From the NCBI GenBank assembly GCA_903858275.1, contig CAIOIC010000065.1, forward strand, positions 44,825-108,824: DNA of 64,000 bases, given 5' to 3'. Each line of letters opens with the position of its first letter. Positions within the stretch are counted from its first letter, which is position 1. A model generated the notes under the pieces. The model ran no database searches, was not told the DNA's origin, and saw only the letters and a program-made list of their open reading frames with translations. Shown piece by piece: positions 9,107 to 18,300 of the stretch. The stretch is from an uncultured Verrucomicrobia subdivision 3 bacterium. Lineage in GTDB: Bacteria > Verrucomicrobiota > Verrucomicrobiia > Limisphaerales > UBA11358. The translations under genes and the position numbers were made by a program.

Positions 9107-9841
9107 ATGCACCGCCTCGACCTCCAACTCCCGTCGCCCGCCGAAAATCTCGCGGCGGATGAAGCCATCCTGGATCGCTGCGAAGCCGGGCGCGGGGATG
9201 AAACCCTACTCTTTTGGGAACCGCAGGAAACTTTTGTCGTGGTCGGCTACGCCAACAAGGTGGCGACCGAAGTGAATGTCCCCGCGTGTGAGGCGAAAGG
9301 CATCCCGATTTACCGGCGCTGCTCCGGCGGCGGCACGGTGGTGCAGATGGCAGGCGGGCTGAACTACAGCCTGATTCTGCGCATCACTGAAAACGGCCCG
9401 ACCCGCAGCATCTCGTCAGCAAACAACTTCATCATGGAGCGCAATCGCGCGGTGATTGAGTCAGCAATCAGAAGCCAGAAGCCAGAAGCCAGAATCTCCG
9501 TGCGCGGCCACACCGATCTTTGTCTGGGCGAGGTAAAATTCTCCGGCAACTCCCAGCGCCGCCGCAAAAACTTTCTCCTTTTTCACGGCACTCTGCTGTT
9601 GAACGGGGATTTGAAGCTCATCAGCGAACTGCTATTGATGCCGTCGCTGCAACCCGATTATCGTGCCCACCGCCCGCATGAGGCCTTTGTCACCAATCTG
9701 CTTTTGCCCGCTGAAAAAGTGAAAGCCACGCTGGCCAAAGCGTGGAACGCCGAAGCGGAACTTCAAAGCCCGCCGCTGGCCGAAATCCAACGGCTCGTGC
9801 GGGAGAAATACCTGACGCGCGAATGGAATTTCAAGTTTTGA
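9107..9841 (+). CDS. Lipoate-protein ligase A family protein
   Basis: A 244-residue cytoplasmic protein of the biotin/lipoate protein ligase fold. The signature is RRCSGGGTVVQMAGGLNYSLIL (shown here only as the RRxSGGGTV and LNYSL parts), which forms the lipoyl-binding loop. GEVKFSGNSQRRRKNFLLFHG carries the lysine and the second GxHGT-like motif typical of LplA (K in EVKFSGN, then FHGTLL). The ATG at 9107 is preferred over a TTG at 9071. Family members attach lipoate or octanoate to acyl-carrier domains, or transfer octanoate. Which of these it does is not decidable here because it lacks the C-terminal accessory domain of full LplA. It stands alone on its strand. Confidence 0.83.
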   Translation: MHRLDLQLPSPAENLAADEAILDRCEAGRGDETLLFWEPQETFVVVGYANKVATEVNVPACEAKGIPIYRRCSGGGTVVQMAGGLNYSLILRITENGPTRSISSANNFIMERNRAVIESAIRSQKPEARISVRGHTDLCLGEVKFSGNSQRRRKNFLLFHGTLLLNGDLKLISELLLMPSLQPDYRAHRPHEAFVTNLLLPAEKVKATLAKAWNAEAELQSPPLAEIQRLVREKYLTREWNFKF

Positions 9842-10150
9842 ACCGCCAAGGTACCAAGAGCGCCAGGGCAAAGCAGAAAGCAGAAATCGGTTTTTTCACA
9901 ACAAAGGAACAAAGGGAGAACATTCAACACTCAGGGGAAGTTTTTAATTTTTTGGTTTAAGTTTTTAGTTGGGAACACGACCGCCCATATCGGCTCCGCC
10001 GACTCCGCCGCCTTGCCCGCGGCCAAAAGCCCACGCCGCAGTTCCGCTCATGGTTTCCATGACAAGCTCGAGGGCAAAACGCGGCAGAAAACGGTTTTGT
10101 AAAATTCATCATCAAATACTTCCGAACAATCAACGAGTTGGTTTTAGAAC
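9842..10150. other. Intergenic stretch without a supported gene
   Basis: About 300 bp follow the ligase gene. The sequence has AT-rich stretches near 9945-9970 (TTTTTAATTTTTTGG) and a C-rich patch near 9985-10040. No reading frame has a recognisable domain. It leads into the TTRTTCAC array at 10151. Confidence 0.45.
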
Positions 10151-10280
10151 TTGTTCACTGCTCTCTTTTGAAGAAATTTTTCCTGTGAATAATGCGCGCC
10201 AATAAACGGCAAAGACCATTGTTTTTATTGGTGTTTTTATCTTGTTCACGCGTTGTTCACCAGCCGGATTTGGTGAATAA
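10151..10280. promoter_or_regulatory. Cluster of five DnaA-box-like TTRTTCAC sites
   Basis: Five 9-mers with the core TTRTTCAC lie in 130 bp: 10151-10159 (+, TTGTTCACT), 10184-10192 (-, TTATTCACA), 10242-10250 (+, TTGTTCACG), 10253-10261 (+, TTGTTCACC) and 10272-10280 (-, TTATTCACC). The second fits the DnaA consensus TTATNCACA exactly; the others deviate at one or more positions. Two direct copies are spaced 11 bp apart, one helical turn, and the last two form an inverted pair. An AT-rich run (TTGTTTTTATTGGTGTTTTTAT) lies between sites. It could be a DnaA-binding locus or origin-like region, or an operator array for the downstream RNA gene. The sites are seen directly; the binding protein is inference. 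Confidence 0.5.
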
Positions 10281-10294
10281 CCGGTGCATATCAA

Positions 10295-10326
10295 TTGGTG
10301 GGCAGAATTAAAATTTCTGCTAGACT
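10295..10326 (+). promoter_or_regulatory. Candidate promoter for the large RNA
   Basis: TTGGTG at 10295-10300 is followed after 17 bp by TGCTAG at 10318-10323, overlapping the alternative -10 TAGACT at 10321-10326 with an extended TG. It lies just downstream of the last TTRTTCAC site and upstream of the structured region. The match is moderate; transcription would start near 10330. Confidence 0.4.
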
Positions 10327-10329
10327 GTC

Positions 10330-11197
10330 TTCAGTTCATTGAAAGAACGAAGCGGGCAGCGGCGGGTAACAGCAAAGCTGTTCGTTTCAGGATAATCCCA
10401 GGCGACTGGGGAAAAGTCAGGTCAGGCTGGTTGATCTGGCTCCTCGAAACCGGAGCGCAAGTTCCGGCGAGGCAGAATTCACCGGTTCCTCTGGCGATGT
10501 TCGCGCATCGTCACATGCGAATGAGGGACTTGGCAACAAGCCGCGATAAGAAGCCGCGGCGAGTTGAATCAAGTAGGTCAAGCCGGTTTCGGGCCTGATT
10601 GAATCGCAGTCACCCAGAGGGTGAATAGTTGCTACTGTGCATCAGCACGGTGCGGACGGCTCTGGCGGGTTTGAATAAAATTGAAACCGCCCAAAGAAAA
10701 ACGCCGAAAGGCGGACAAAAGGAGCGCACGCATCGGGAAGAACACGGGAACCCGGCAAGTTCCGTGAAAAACTTCCAAGCGCCGGCGATGTTAAAAACGA
10801 CACCGCTGGACTGTGAGATAAAAGGCAACTTGAGAGAGAAGAGGCGAGACCCGTGGCTAAGGGCGAACGCACCGTCACAAGCGGTGGCTGACCCGGAGCC
10901 AGTGGTTAAGACGCGAATGAAATTCGCAGGCGTGTCTTGACCTGGTTTGCAGGCCGGTGGCGCAACCACCAGCTGAAGCGAGCTGAAAAGCCTCACTCAA
11001 AATCCGCGCGGCGCAAGCCACCGGACGGCCCTGCTACGAGGCCGATAACTCCGCTTGCCGTGGAGAATGGCGTCGGGAAGCCAGCAGCCCCTGAAAAGGG
11101 TGCGCCAAATGCTGGTCCGGGAAAGAGAGCCTGGCGAACTCCCATCCCCCATTTGTCCCGGTTTGACCGCAAGGTTGAACCGGGACTTATTGTTTTT
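10330..11197 (+). ncRNA. Candidate large structured non-coding RNA, unclassified
   Basis: About 0.87 kb with no convincing protein frame but a dense series of hairpins, many with GNRA-like or purine-rich loops. Examples: CCGGA-gcgcaag-TTCCGG enclosed by CTCG/CGAG near 10442-10470; CTTG-gcaa-CAAG near 10530; 10664-10691 (GGCGGGTTT pairing with AAACCGCC); a compound stem at 10736-10776 (GGAAG/CTTCC outside CACGG/CCGTG); CACCG/CGGTG near 10870-10886; 10908-10938; GGTGG-cgcaa-CCACC near 10958-10972; and 11081-11115 (CCAGCA/TGCTGG around CCCT-gaaa-AGGG). It ends in a textbook terminator. I could not fit it to RNase P RNA, tmRNA, 6S, SRP RNA or a group II intron (no conserved boxes, tag frame or domain V). 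The plus strand is chosen from the terminator. Confidence 0.55.
11155..11197 (+). terminator. Rho-independent terminator of the RNA gene
   Basis: A 14-bp stem (11155-11168 with 11173-11186, two G-T pairs) closed by a GCAA tetraloop is followed by TTATTGTTTTT. It lies 85 bp before cysK and points the same way, so it separates the RNA transcript from cysK. Confidence 0.8.
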
Positions 11198-11282
11198 ACG
11201 GTTCAATTAAAAAACTTGCCCGGCAACTTCTTTCCGCCAAGATTCTTGAACGCGAAACTGAATCATCCAATCAATTAAAATT

Positions 11283-12266
11283 ATGGGACGCATCTATAAC
11301 AACATCGTCGAGACCGTCGGCCGCACGCCGCTGGTCAAACTGAACAAAGTCACCGCCGGCGTGGACGCCACCATCCTGCTGAAGTGCGAATTTTTCAACC
11401 CGCTGAGCAGCGTCAAGGACCGCATCGGCGCGGCGATGATCGAGGACGCCGAGAAACGCGGCATCCTCAAGAAGGACACTGTCATCATCGAGCCGACCAG
11501 CGGCAACACCGGCATCGCGCTCGCGTTTGTCGCCGCAGCGAAGGGCTACAAGCTGATTCTCACGATGCCCGAGACGATGTCACTCGAACGCCGAACCCTG
11601 CTGGCGATGCTCGGCGCGAAACTCGTTTTGACCCCCGGCGCCGAAGGTATGAAGGGCGCCATCGCCCGCGCCGAAGCGCTCGCGAAAGAGACGCCGAACT
11701 CATGGATTCCACAGCAGTTCAACAATCCGGCAAACCCGGCCATTCACTCCAAGACCACGGCGGTGGAAATCTGGGAAGACACGGACGGCAAAGTGGACAT
11801 CTTCATTTCAGCGGTCGGCACGGGCGGCACCCTCACCGGCGTCACCGAAGTTATCAAGCCGAAGAAACCGTCGTTCCAAGCCATCGCGGTCGAGCCGAAA
11901 GATTCTCCGGTCATTTCGCAGACCCTGGCAGGTCAGCCGGTCAAGCCCGGCCCGCACAAGATTCAAGGCACGGGCGCGGGTTTTGTTCCCGGCAATCTGC
12001 ATTTGAAAGACAGCGCCGGTAATCCACAGATTGTCGAATGCGTCCAAGTTTCCAACGACGACGCTTTTGCGATGGCCCGCCGGCTGGCGAAGGAAGAAGG
12101 CATATTGGTGGGCATCTCGACCGGCGCAAATGTCATCGCGGCCATCGAAGTAGCCAAACGCCCGGAGAACAAAGGCAAGATCATCGTCACGGTCGCCTGC
12201 TCCACCGGCGAACGCTACTTGAGCACCGCACTTGCCGCCGAGGCTCGCGCGGAAGTGGGCGGCTGA
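11283..12266 (+). CDS. cysK: Cysteine synthase A (O-acetylserine sulfhydrylase)
   Basis: A 327-residue PLP enzyme of the fold-type II family that replaces the acetyl group of O-acetylserine with sulfide to make cysteine in the cytoplasm. The start [20 protein letters not shown], the PLP lysine in [11 protein letters not shown] (Lys45), the substrate loop PTSGNTGIA, the phosphate-binding GTGGTLTG and the [10 protein letters not shown] region are all present. Length matches CysK. It is flanked by terminators on both sides, so it is probably monocistronic. Cystathionine beta-synthase-like enzymes share the fold, but there are no CBS domains and the motifs favour CysK. Confidence 0.95.
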   Translation: MGRIYNNIVETVGRTPLVKLNKVTAGVDATILLKCEFFNPLSSVKDRIGAAMIEDAEKRGILKKDTVIIEPTSGNTGIALAFVAAAKGYKLILTMPETMSLERRTLLAMLGAKLVLTPGAEGMKGAIARAEALAKETPNSWIPQQFNNPANPAIHSKTTAVEIWEDTDGKVDIFISAVGTGGTLTGVTEVIKPKKPSFQAIAVEPKDSPVISQTLAGQPVKPGPHKIQGTGAGFVPGNLHLKDSAGNPQIVECVQVSNDDAFAMARRLAKEEGILVGISTGANVIAAIEVAKRPENKGKIIVTVACSTGERYLSTALAAEARAEVGG

Positions 12267-12284
12267 TTTTTAGCGGATTTACCA

Positions 12285-12320
12285 GCGCACCGATTCAATT
12301 TGAATCGGCGCGCTTTTTTT
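12285..12320 (+). terminator. Terminator after cysK
   Basis: GCGC-a-CCGATTCAA pairs with TTGAATCGG-c-GCGC (12285-12313) with essentially no loop beyond the central bases, followed by seven T. It is a strong intrinsic terminator ending 14 bp before the next start. Confidence 0.85.
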
Positions 12321-12334
12321 ACAATCCAGCGCCC

Positions 12335-15300
12335 ATGAATCACCTATGTTTCGGTCCCCTTCTCCACCTCATTGCACGTCGGCTGGCCGTGGCCGGACTG
12401 GTAATGGCGCTGGGATGGCTGGCGGAGGAAAAAGTATTTGCCGGAGGCGGGCCACAGAATGTGCTCGTGGTGGTGAACGGTTCAAGCCAGTCATCGCTGG
12501 AGGTGGCGAACGAATATCAGCGGCTCCGAAACATTCCGGAGCGCAACGTCTTCTACCTCCAATCCTCGAACACAGCGGCGTTTTACACCGGGGGCGACCT
12601 GCGGCGGATTATGACCAGCGCCTCCTTCCGCACGAACTGTTTATGGCCGGTGCTCAATTACATCCGCTCCAACGGGATGACCAATCACATTGATTATATC
12701 CTGTATTCAACGGACATCCCCACGAGGATTGATGTGACAAGCGAGACGGGAGGGAGCACGGAGTATTACTCGATCACCGCCATGACCCAATTCGGGGACC
12801 TGGTCGAACCCGTAAACATGGCGAGCATGGCGGTCAACAGCGTGGCGAGTTTTCGCGGCTTCACCTACGTCAGCGGCAGCCCATCCACCTACACAACGAA
12901 CTTCACTCACGCCAGAGTGTGGGGGACGATCAGTTCACTCCCCCAGCGATTCTACATTTCCACTGTGCTCGGCTGGACGCACTGGTTTGGCAATACGACG
13001 GAGGAACTGAAGAATTATCTCGCCCGCTCGCGCAATGCCGACGGCACGCGCCCCACGGGCACGGTGTATCTGGATGCAAACGTGGACGTGCGCGGCACAA
13101 CCCGCAGCGGCCGGTTTTTAGGCACGAGCAACGAACTGGCAGGACTGGGCATTCCATCAATGATTTTGACTGGCAATCCCTCGCCCTATTCCATCACGAA
13201 CAAACCGGACATCCTCGGGGCGATGATGGGGGCCGCATCCCCCGAGGTGCCAGCCGGATCGTATTACCTGCCGGGCAGCATCGCAGAATCACTGACGAGC
13301 TGGAGTGGAATCATGGATAACACGGGCATCGGGCAGTTCCGCATGAGTCAGCATCTGGGCGTGGGCGTGGCGGGCACGTCCGGGACAGTCACTGAGCCAT
13401 TCGCAATCGAATCAAAATTCCCCACATCGCGCATGCACGCACATTACGCGCGGGGCGCGACGCTCGGGGAAGCTTTCCAATTTTCCGTCTGGACGCCGTA
13501 TCACCTCCTGATCATGGGCGACGCGCTCTGCCGTCCGGGCGCGATCATCCCGACCGTCACACTCACCAATCTGACCGAGGGCGACGTGGTGACCGGCAGC
13601 CGCACGCTCTTTCCCGGCGCGAGCACGGCGTTCGCAAACGGCCTCGCGGGGTTCGACCTGTTTCTCGACGGCCTGCCGTGGCAGACCGCGCCGACCAACG
13701 GCAGCGTGACGCTGAACACCACGACCCTGGCGGACGGCGGGCACGAATTGCGCGTGATCGCGTATGAAAACTCCGCGATCCGCACGCAGGGCGACCGCGT
13801 CGTGAACTTCCGCGTGAACAACTCCGACGAACAGTTGCTGTTCGATTCAACCAACTATACCAGCACGGTCGGCGGGACCAACATCCTCCTGACGGTCACG
13901 CGCGCGGGCGTGATCACGGGGCAGGTTGATTTGTGGAAAGGCCCGACGCGGCTGGGCAGCCTGAGCGGAACCAGCAGCAATGCCTCAATCTCCGTGACCA
14001 ACTTCGGCTCCGGACGGAGCATCCTCCGGGCGACGATGGCGATGACCTCGGGCAACGTGCGCAGCGAGCCGATTCTCGTGGATGTGCTGCCCGCCGCCGA
14101 CTCGACGCCGCCGACCATTGCCCGGTTTTCCATCCAGACAGGCACGAACAACCAGATGCAAGGCCTTTCTTCCAAACCAGCCTACCGTTCCGGCGATTAC
14201 ATCTACCTGAGCATCGTGCCTTCGGAGCCAATCAGTTTGACCAACCTGCTGGTCAAGGTGGGCGGCGGCACTTCCAAGCCGTTTCCCATCTCGTGGGTGG
14301 GAATGTCCTCCACCAATGTGATTCCCAATCTCGCGGGCCTGACCAACCCGATGATCTACCGCTACCAGCTCCTCAACACGCGCGACGCCGAGGGACAGTT
14401 GCCCGTGGTCTTCTCGCTGCGCGACGCAGCCGGAAACACCAACATCGTGACCAACAATATTACTACCGACTACACGCCGCCCGATCTCCAAAGCATGTAT
14501 GTGACGCCCAGCAACGCACTGCCCGGCGCGACGGTGACAATCAATTGCCTCATGACTGAGTTGCTGGCAACCAATGCCACGGTGCTGGTGGGTGGAAATG
14601 CCGCGACCTACTTGAGCAGCAATGGCAACTGGCAGACCTTCAGCTACACCGTCCCCCTCAACACCACGCCGGGGACAAACTTCATCACCGTCACCAACCT
14701 GATTGATCTGGCGGGGAACACGGGCGCCGTTTTCACGATCACCGACAATTTCGAATTGCGCACCAACGGGGCTAAAATCAGCAGCTACAACCCGCCATGG
14801 ACCACTTACACGAATGCCTCCACCACCCCCACGTGGATCATCACCAACACACCCGTGGCGCCCGGCTCGACCAAATCGCTCGGCCTGATGGACGCACCGA
14901 GCGTCGCCCAGCTGTGCTACTTCCAACTCGGCGGCTCCCATATCGGCGCCAACCTCGAATTCGACGTGTATCTCGAGAACCGCAACCCCAGCGGCAACGC
15001 GCAGCTCGTCGTCTTCGGCTCGATCGACGGGCGCAGCCTTAGGGAACTGGAAATCGCGTGCAACCAGACGACCGGGAGCGCGTGGCAACTGGAAGTGCGA
15101 AACCCATCATTCACCACCGTGCTCGCGACGAACCTCTCACTGCAAACGTGGTATCACGTGCAGTATGCGAATGACGTCAGAAACAAACTCTGGTCAGCGT
15201 GGCTCAACGGCACAGCGCTGGGTCTGGACGTGCCCTATACCGCGCCTTATCCCGGGGGCACCAACAACTTCGCCTACCTCGCCAACTTCACCATCAGCCA

Positions 15301-18300
15301 GGCCAGCAACGACGAGGACGTTTATCTCGACAACGTCTCCGCTTTTACCAGCTATACGCGTCCCACGCTGGTCATCAGCGGTTATGCCGACACTTGGACC
15401 GGAAACACCTCCGGAAGCTGGGGAACCGATTTGAACTGGACGAATGTCAGCGGAGGCACTTCATATGCCGACGGCGACGCGGTGATCTTTGACGACACGC
15501 TTTACAAAAACCCGACCATCACCAACGCCACCCCCGGAGCCGTGGTTTCGCCCGGTTTGATGGTGTTCAACAACAATCGAACCAACTACGTCATCCATGC
15601 GAACATTGGCGGGCCGGGTTCGCTCACCAAATCGGGCTCCGCCTGGTTGACCCTCACCGGCAGCAACAGCTTTAGCGGCGGACTGGTCTTGAATGCGGGC
15701 ACGGTGCTGCTGCCGGACGGGACGGGACGCATTGCCAACGCCGCGCCGGTGACCCTGGCGGGCGGCACGCTGGCCCTGGCAGGCACGGTGTCAGAAACCG
15801 CCGGCGTCCTGACGGTTGGCGGCCCGGCCGGGAGCGCGATTGATTTCGGCTCCGGTGCCGCCATTCTGACTTTCACCAACAGCAGCGCGGCGGCTTGGGC
15901 CGGCAGCCTGCAAATCCTGAACTGGTCCGGCAGCACCAACGGCGGCGGCACCGACCGGTTGTTTTTCGGGGCGACCGCCGGCGGATTGACGGCGGGCCAG
16001 TTGACGCGCATCGTCTTCAGCAATCCGGCGGGCACCAATGGCAATTTCACCGCCACCATTCTGGGCACGGGCGAAGTGGCGCCCAATCTCAACCAACCCT
16101 ACGGCGACACATGGAAACAGACCGCCACCGGCACCTATGACTGGAACATTCCGACCAACTGGGTAGGCGGAGTGAGTTATCCGAACGGCATTGACGCCGT
16201 GGCCAATGTCGCCACCAACATTGGCGGGGCGCAAACCATCAACCTGAACACCAACATCACCGTCGGCAAATTGAACCTAGGCGACAACGCCAGCACGTTC
16301 TACAACACGACGATTGGGTCGAACACAGCCAACGGCACCTTGACCTTTGACGTGAGCAACGGCAGCGCCTGGCTGCTGCGGCCGACGAACAACACAACCT
16401 CAGCGGACGCAATCAACGCGAACGTGGGGTTGAACCAGCCACTGCAGGTGTTCCTGCCGGCCAGCAGCAGCGCGGTCAACAGCATCACGGTGAACGGGGC
16501 GGTGAACGGGGCGGTGAACGGCACGGGCGGAATCACGCTGGTGGCGACAAACTACAACAGCACCACCAGTGACAACCTGCAGCTGCTGGATCTGGCGAAC
16601 ACGAACAACAGCTTCAGCGGGCCGGTGGAGGTGGCGAACGGCGTGATTGCCTTCCGCGGGAGCGTGTTGAAAAATCAGAACAGCGCCTTGGGCAACTCGA
16701 CCGGGGCGATCAGAATCGGCAGCCCGCTGGGTGCGACGAACAACAACAGCGCCAGCGCGCAGTATTCCACCACGACGACACTGCGCCTGAAAGCGTCGGA
16801 CGACACCTCAAACCACATCATCACCCGCGATCTGGACTTCTCAAGCGCGAGTAACTATGTCTCCAGTTCCCATCCCGGCCGGGTGCGGTTTGAGTTTGCG
16901 GGGAACGGGGATGCGGGGACGAACTACAACACGTTGACGCTGGGCGGGGTGGTGACGCTGGCGAACTCGAACCGGGCGACGTGCTTCCTGGCGACGGGCC
17001 AAGGGATGACGATCTACTTCACAAACCAGATCCAGAACGGCTTGGGCAGCGCGAGCTTTGCCCTAGGCATGAGCACGATACCGAGCAGCAATCCGTCTTT
17101 GACAGACGGGCCGGTGGGCGGGACCTATCGGTTCTCAAATTATCCGCGCACCTTCAGTGCCGCGCCCCAAGTCACGATTGGCACAGTGATCATCGAGGGC
17201 AACGTGCCAGCAACCGGTGCCAGTCCGATAGGGGCCAGCACCAGCCAGATGGCCATGTCGGACGGAAACGGCGGGAACATCCTCATGATCCGCGGGGAAA
17301 CCGCCAGACGGGCGGTGTTCCTGGCGACGCCGGGGGCGACGAACGCGCGCGGCGCCACCTTCAGCGGCGGCTCGACCGGCACGGCTTATGGCGGCACCAA
17401 CAATTTCAATGTGTTCAACAGCTATCAGATTGGCGGTGTGAACACGAACGGGACGGTGATGTGGTCCGGCCCGATCAGCTTCGGCACGGTGAATGTGGGA
17501 AGCAACGGAACCCCCAACTATGTCTCGGTAGGGGCGAATCTGGCCTTGCTGGCAGCGACGGGCGGGACGGCGAGCTTCACGGGCGTAATTAGCGATGTGC
17601 CGACGAACACAGCCTCGACGAACAACCTGGTGACGCGGGTGACCGTGAACCAGGTGCGGAACCATCCGAATCTGGACACGAACGCAGACGCCATCATTGA
17701 CACGACGGTGGCGAACCAGCCGGTGGGGACGCCGACGGCGGGCACGGTGATCTTGGGCGCGGGGAACACCTATGAAGGCGGGACGGAAGTTCTGGGTGGC
17801 ACGTTGCTGGTGACGAACCTGACGGGCAGCGCGACGGGCATTGGCGATGTGCTGGTGACAAACGGAGCGACGCTGGGCGGCAGCGGGCGGATCGCGGGGA
17901 AAGTGATTTTTGCGGCGGGGACCTTCGCGACGAACACGGCGGGTTCATCGCTGACCCTCTCGAACTCGGTGACGCTGAACGGCAACACCATCAACGTAGG
18001 CGCGCTCACCGCGCTGGGAGCGGGCGACTACCTGCTGCTGACGAACACAGCGGGCGGCATCAGCGGCAGCTTTGCGAGCGTGACCGTTGGCGGGGCCGGG
18101 TTGGCAACCGGAACGACCGCGAGCGTGGTGACCACGGCCAACGGGGTGTGGCTGCAGGCATCTGCAACGACGACGCTGCAATTGTTCAGCAGTGCCAATC
18201 CTTCGACGAGCACGAGCAACGTGACCTTCACGGCGACGGTGTTGACCAACGGAGCAACGGCCGTGTCGGCTTCAGGCAATATCGTATTCAAGGTGGACGG

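Noticed and set aside
10330..11197. RNase P RNA, tmRNA, 6S, SRP RNA or group II intron as the identity of the structured RNA
   Set aside because: No GAGGAAAGTC-type box or terminal ACAGAA region of RNase P, no tag-peptide frame or tRNA-like ends of tmRNA, no SRP apical motif, and no 34-nt domain V hairpin.
10284..11278. Several frames of 78-128 codons on both strands inside the RNA region (for example 10629-10940, 10610-10996)
   Set aside because: No domain, signal peptide or ribosome site, and the same bases form strong hairpins ending in a terminator. Frames of this length are expected by chance in GC-rich DNA.
12038..12334. Upstream extension of the giant protein into cysK
   Set aside because: It would overlap the cysK reading frame and cross a strong intrinsic terminator; the ATG at 12335 begins a signal peptide.
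13985..15088. 367-codon minus-strand frame
   Set aside because: Antisense of the giant secreted protein, with no recognisable domain.
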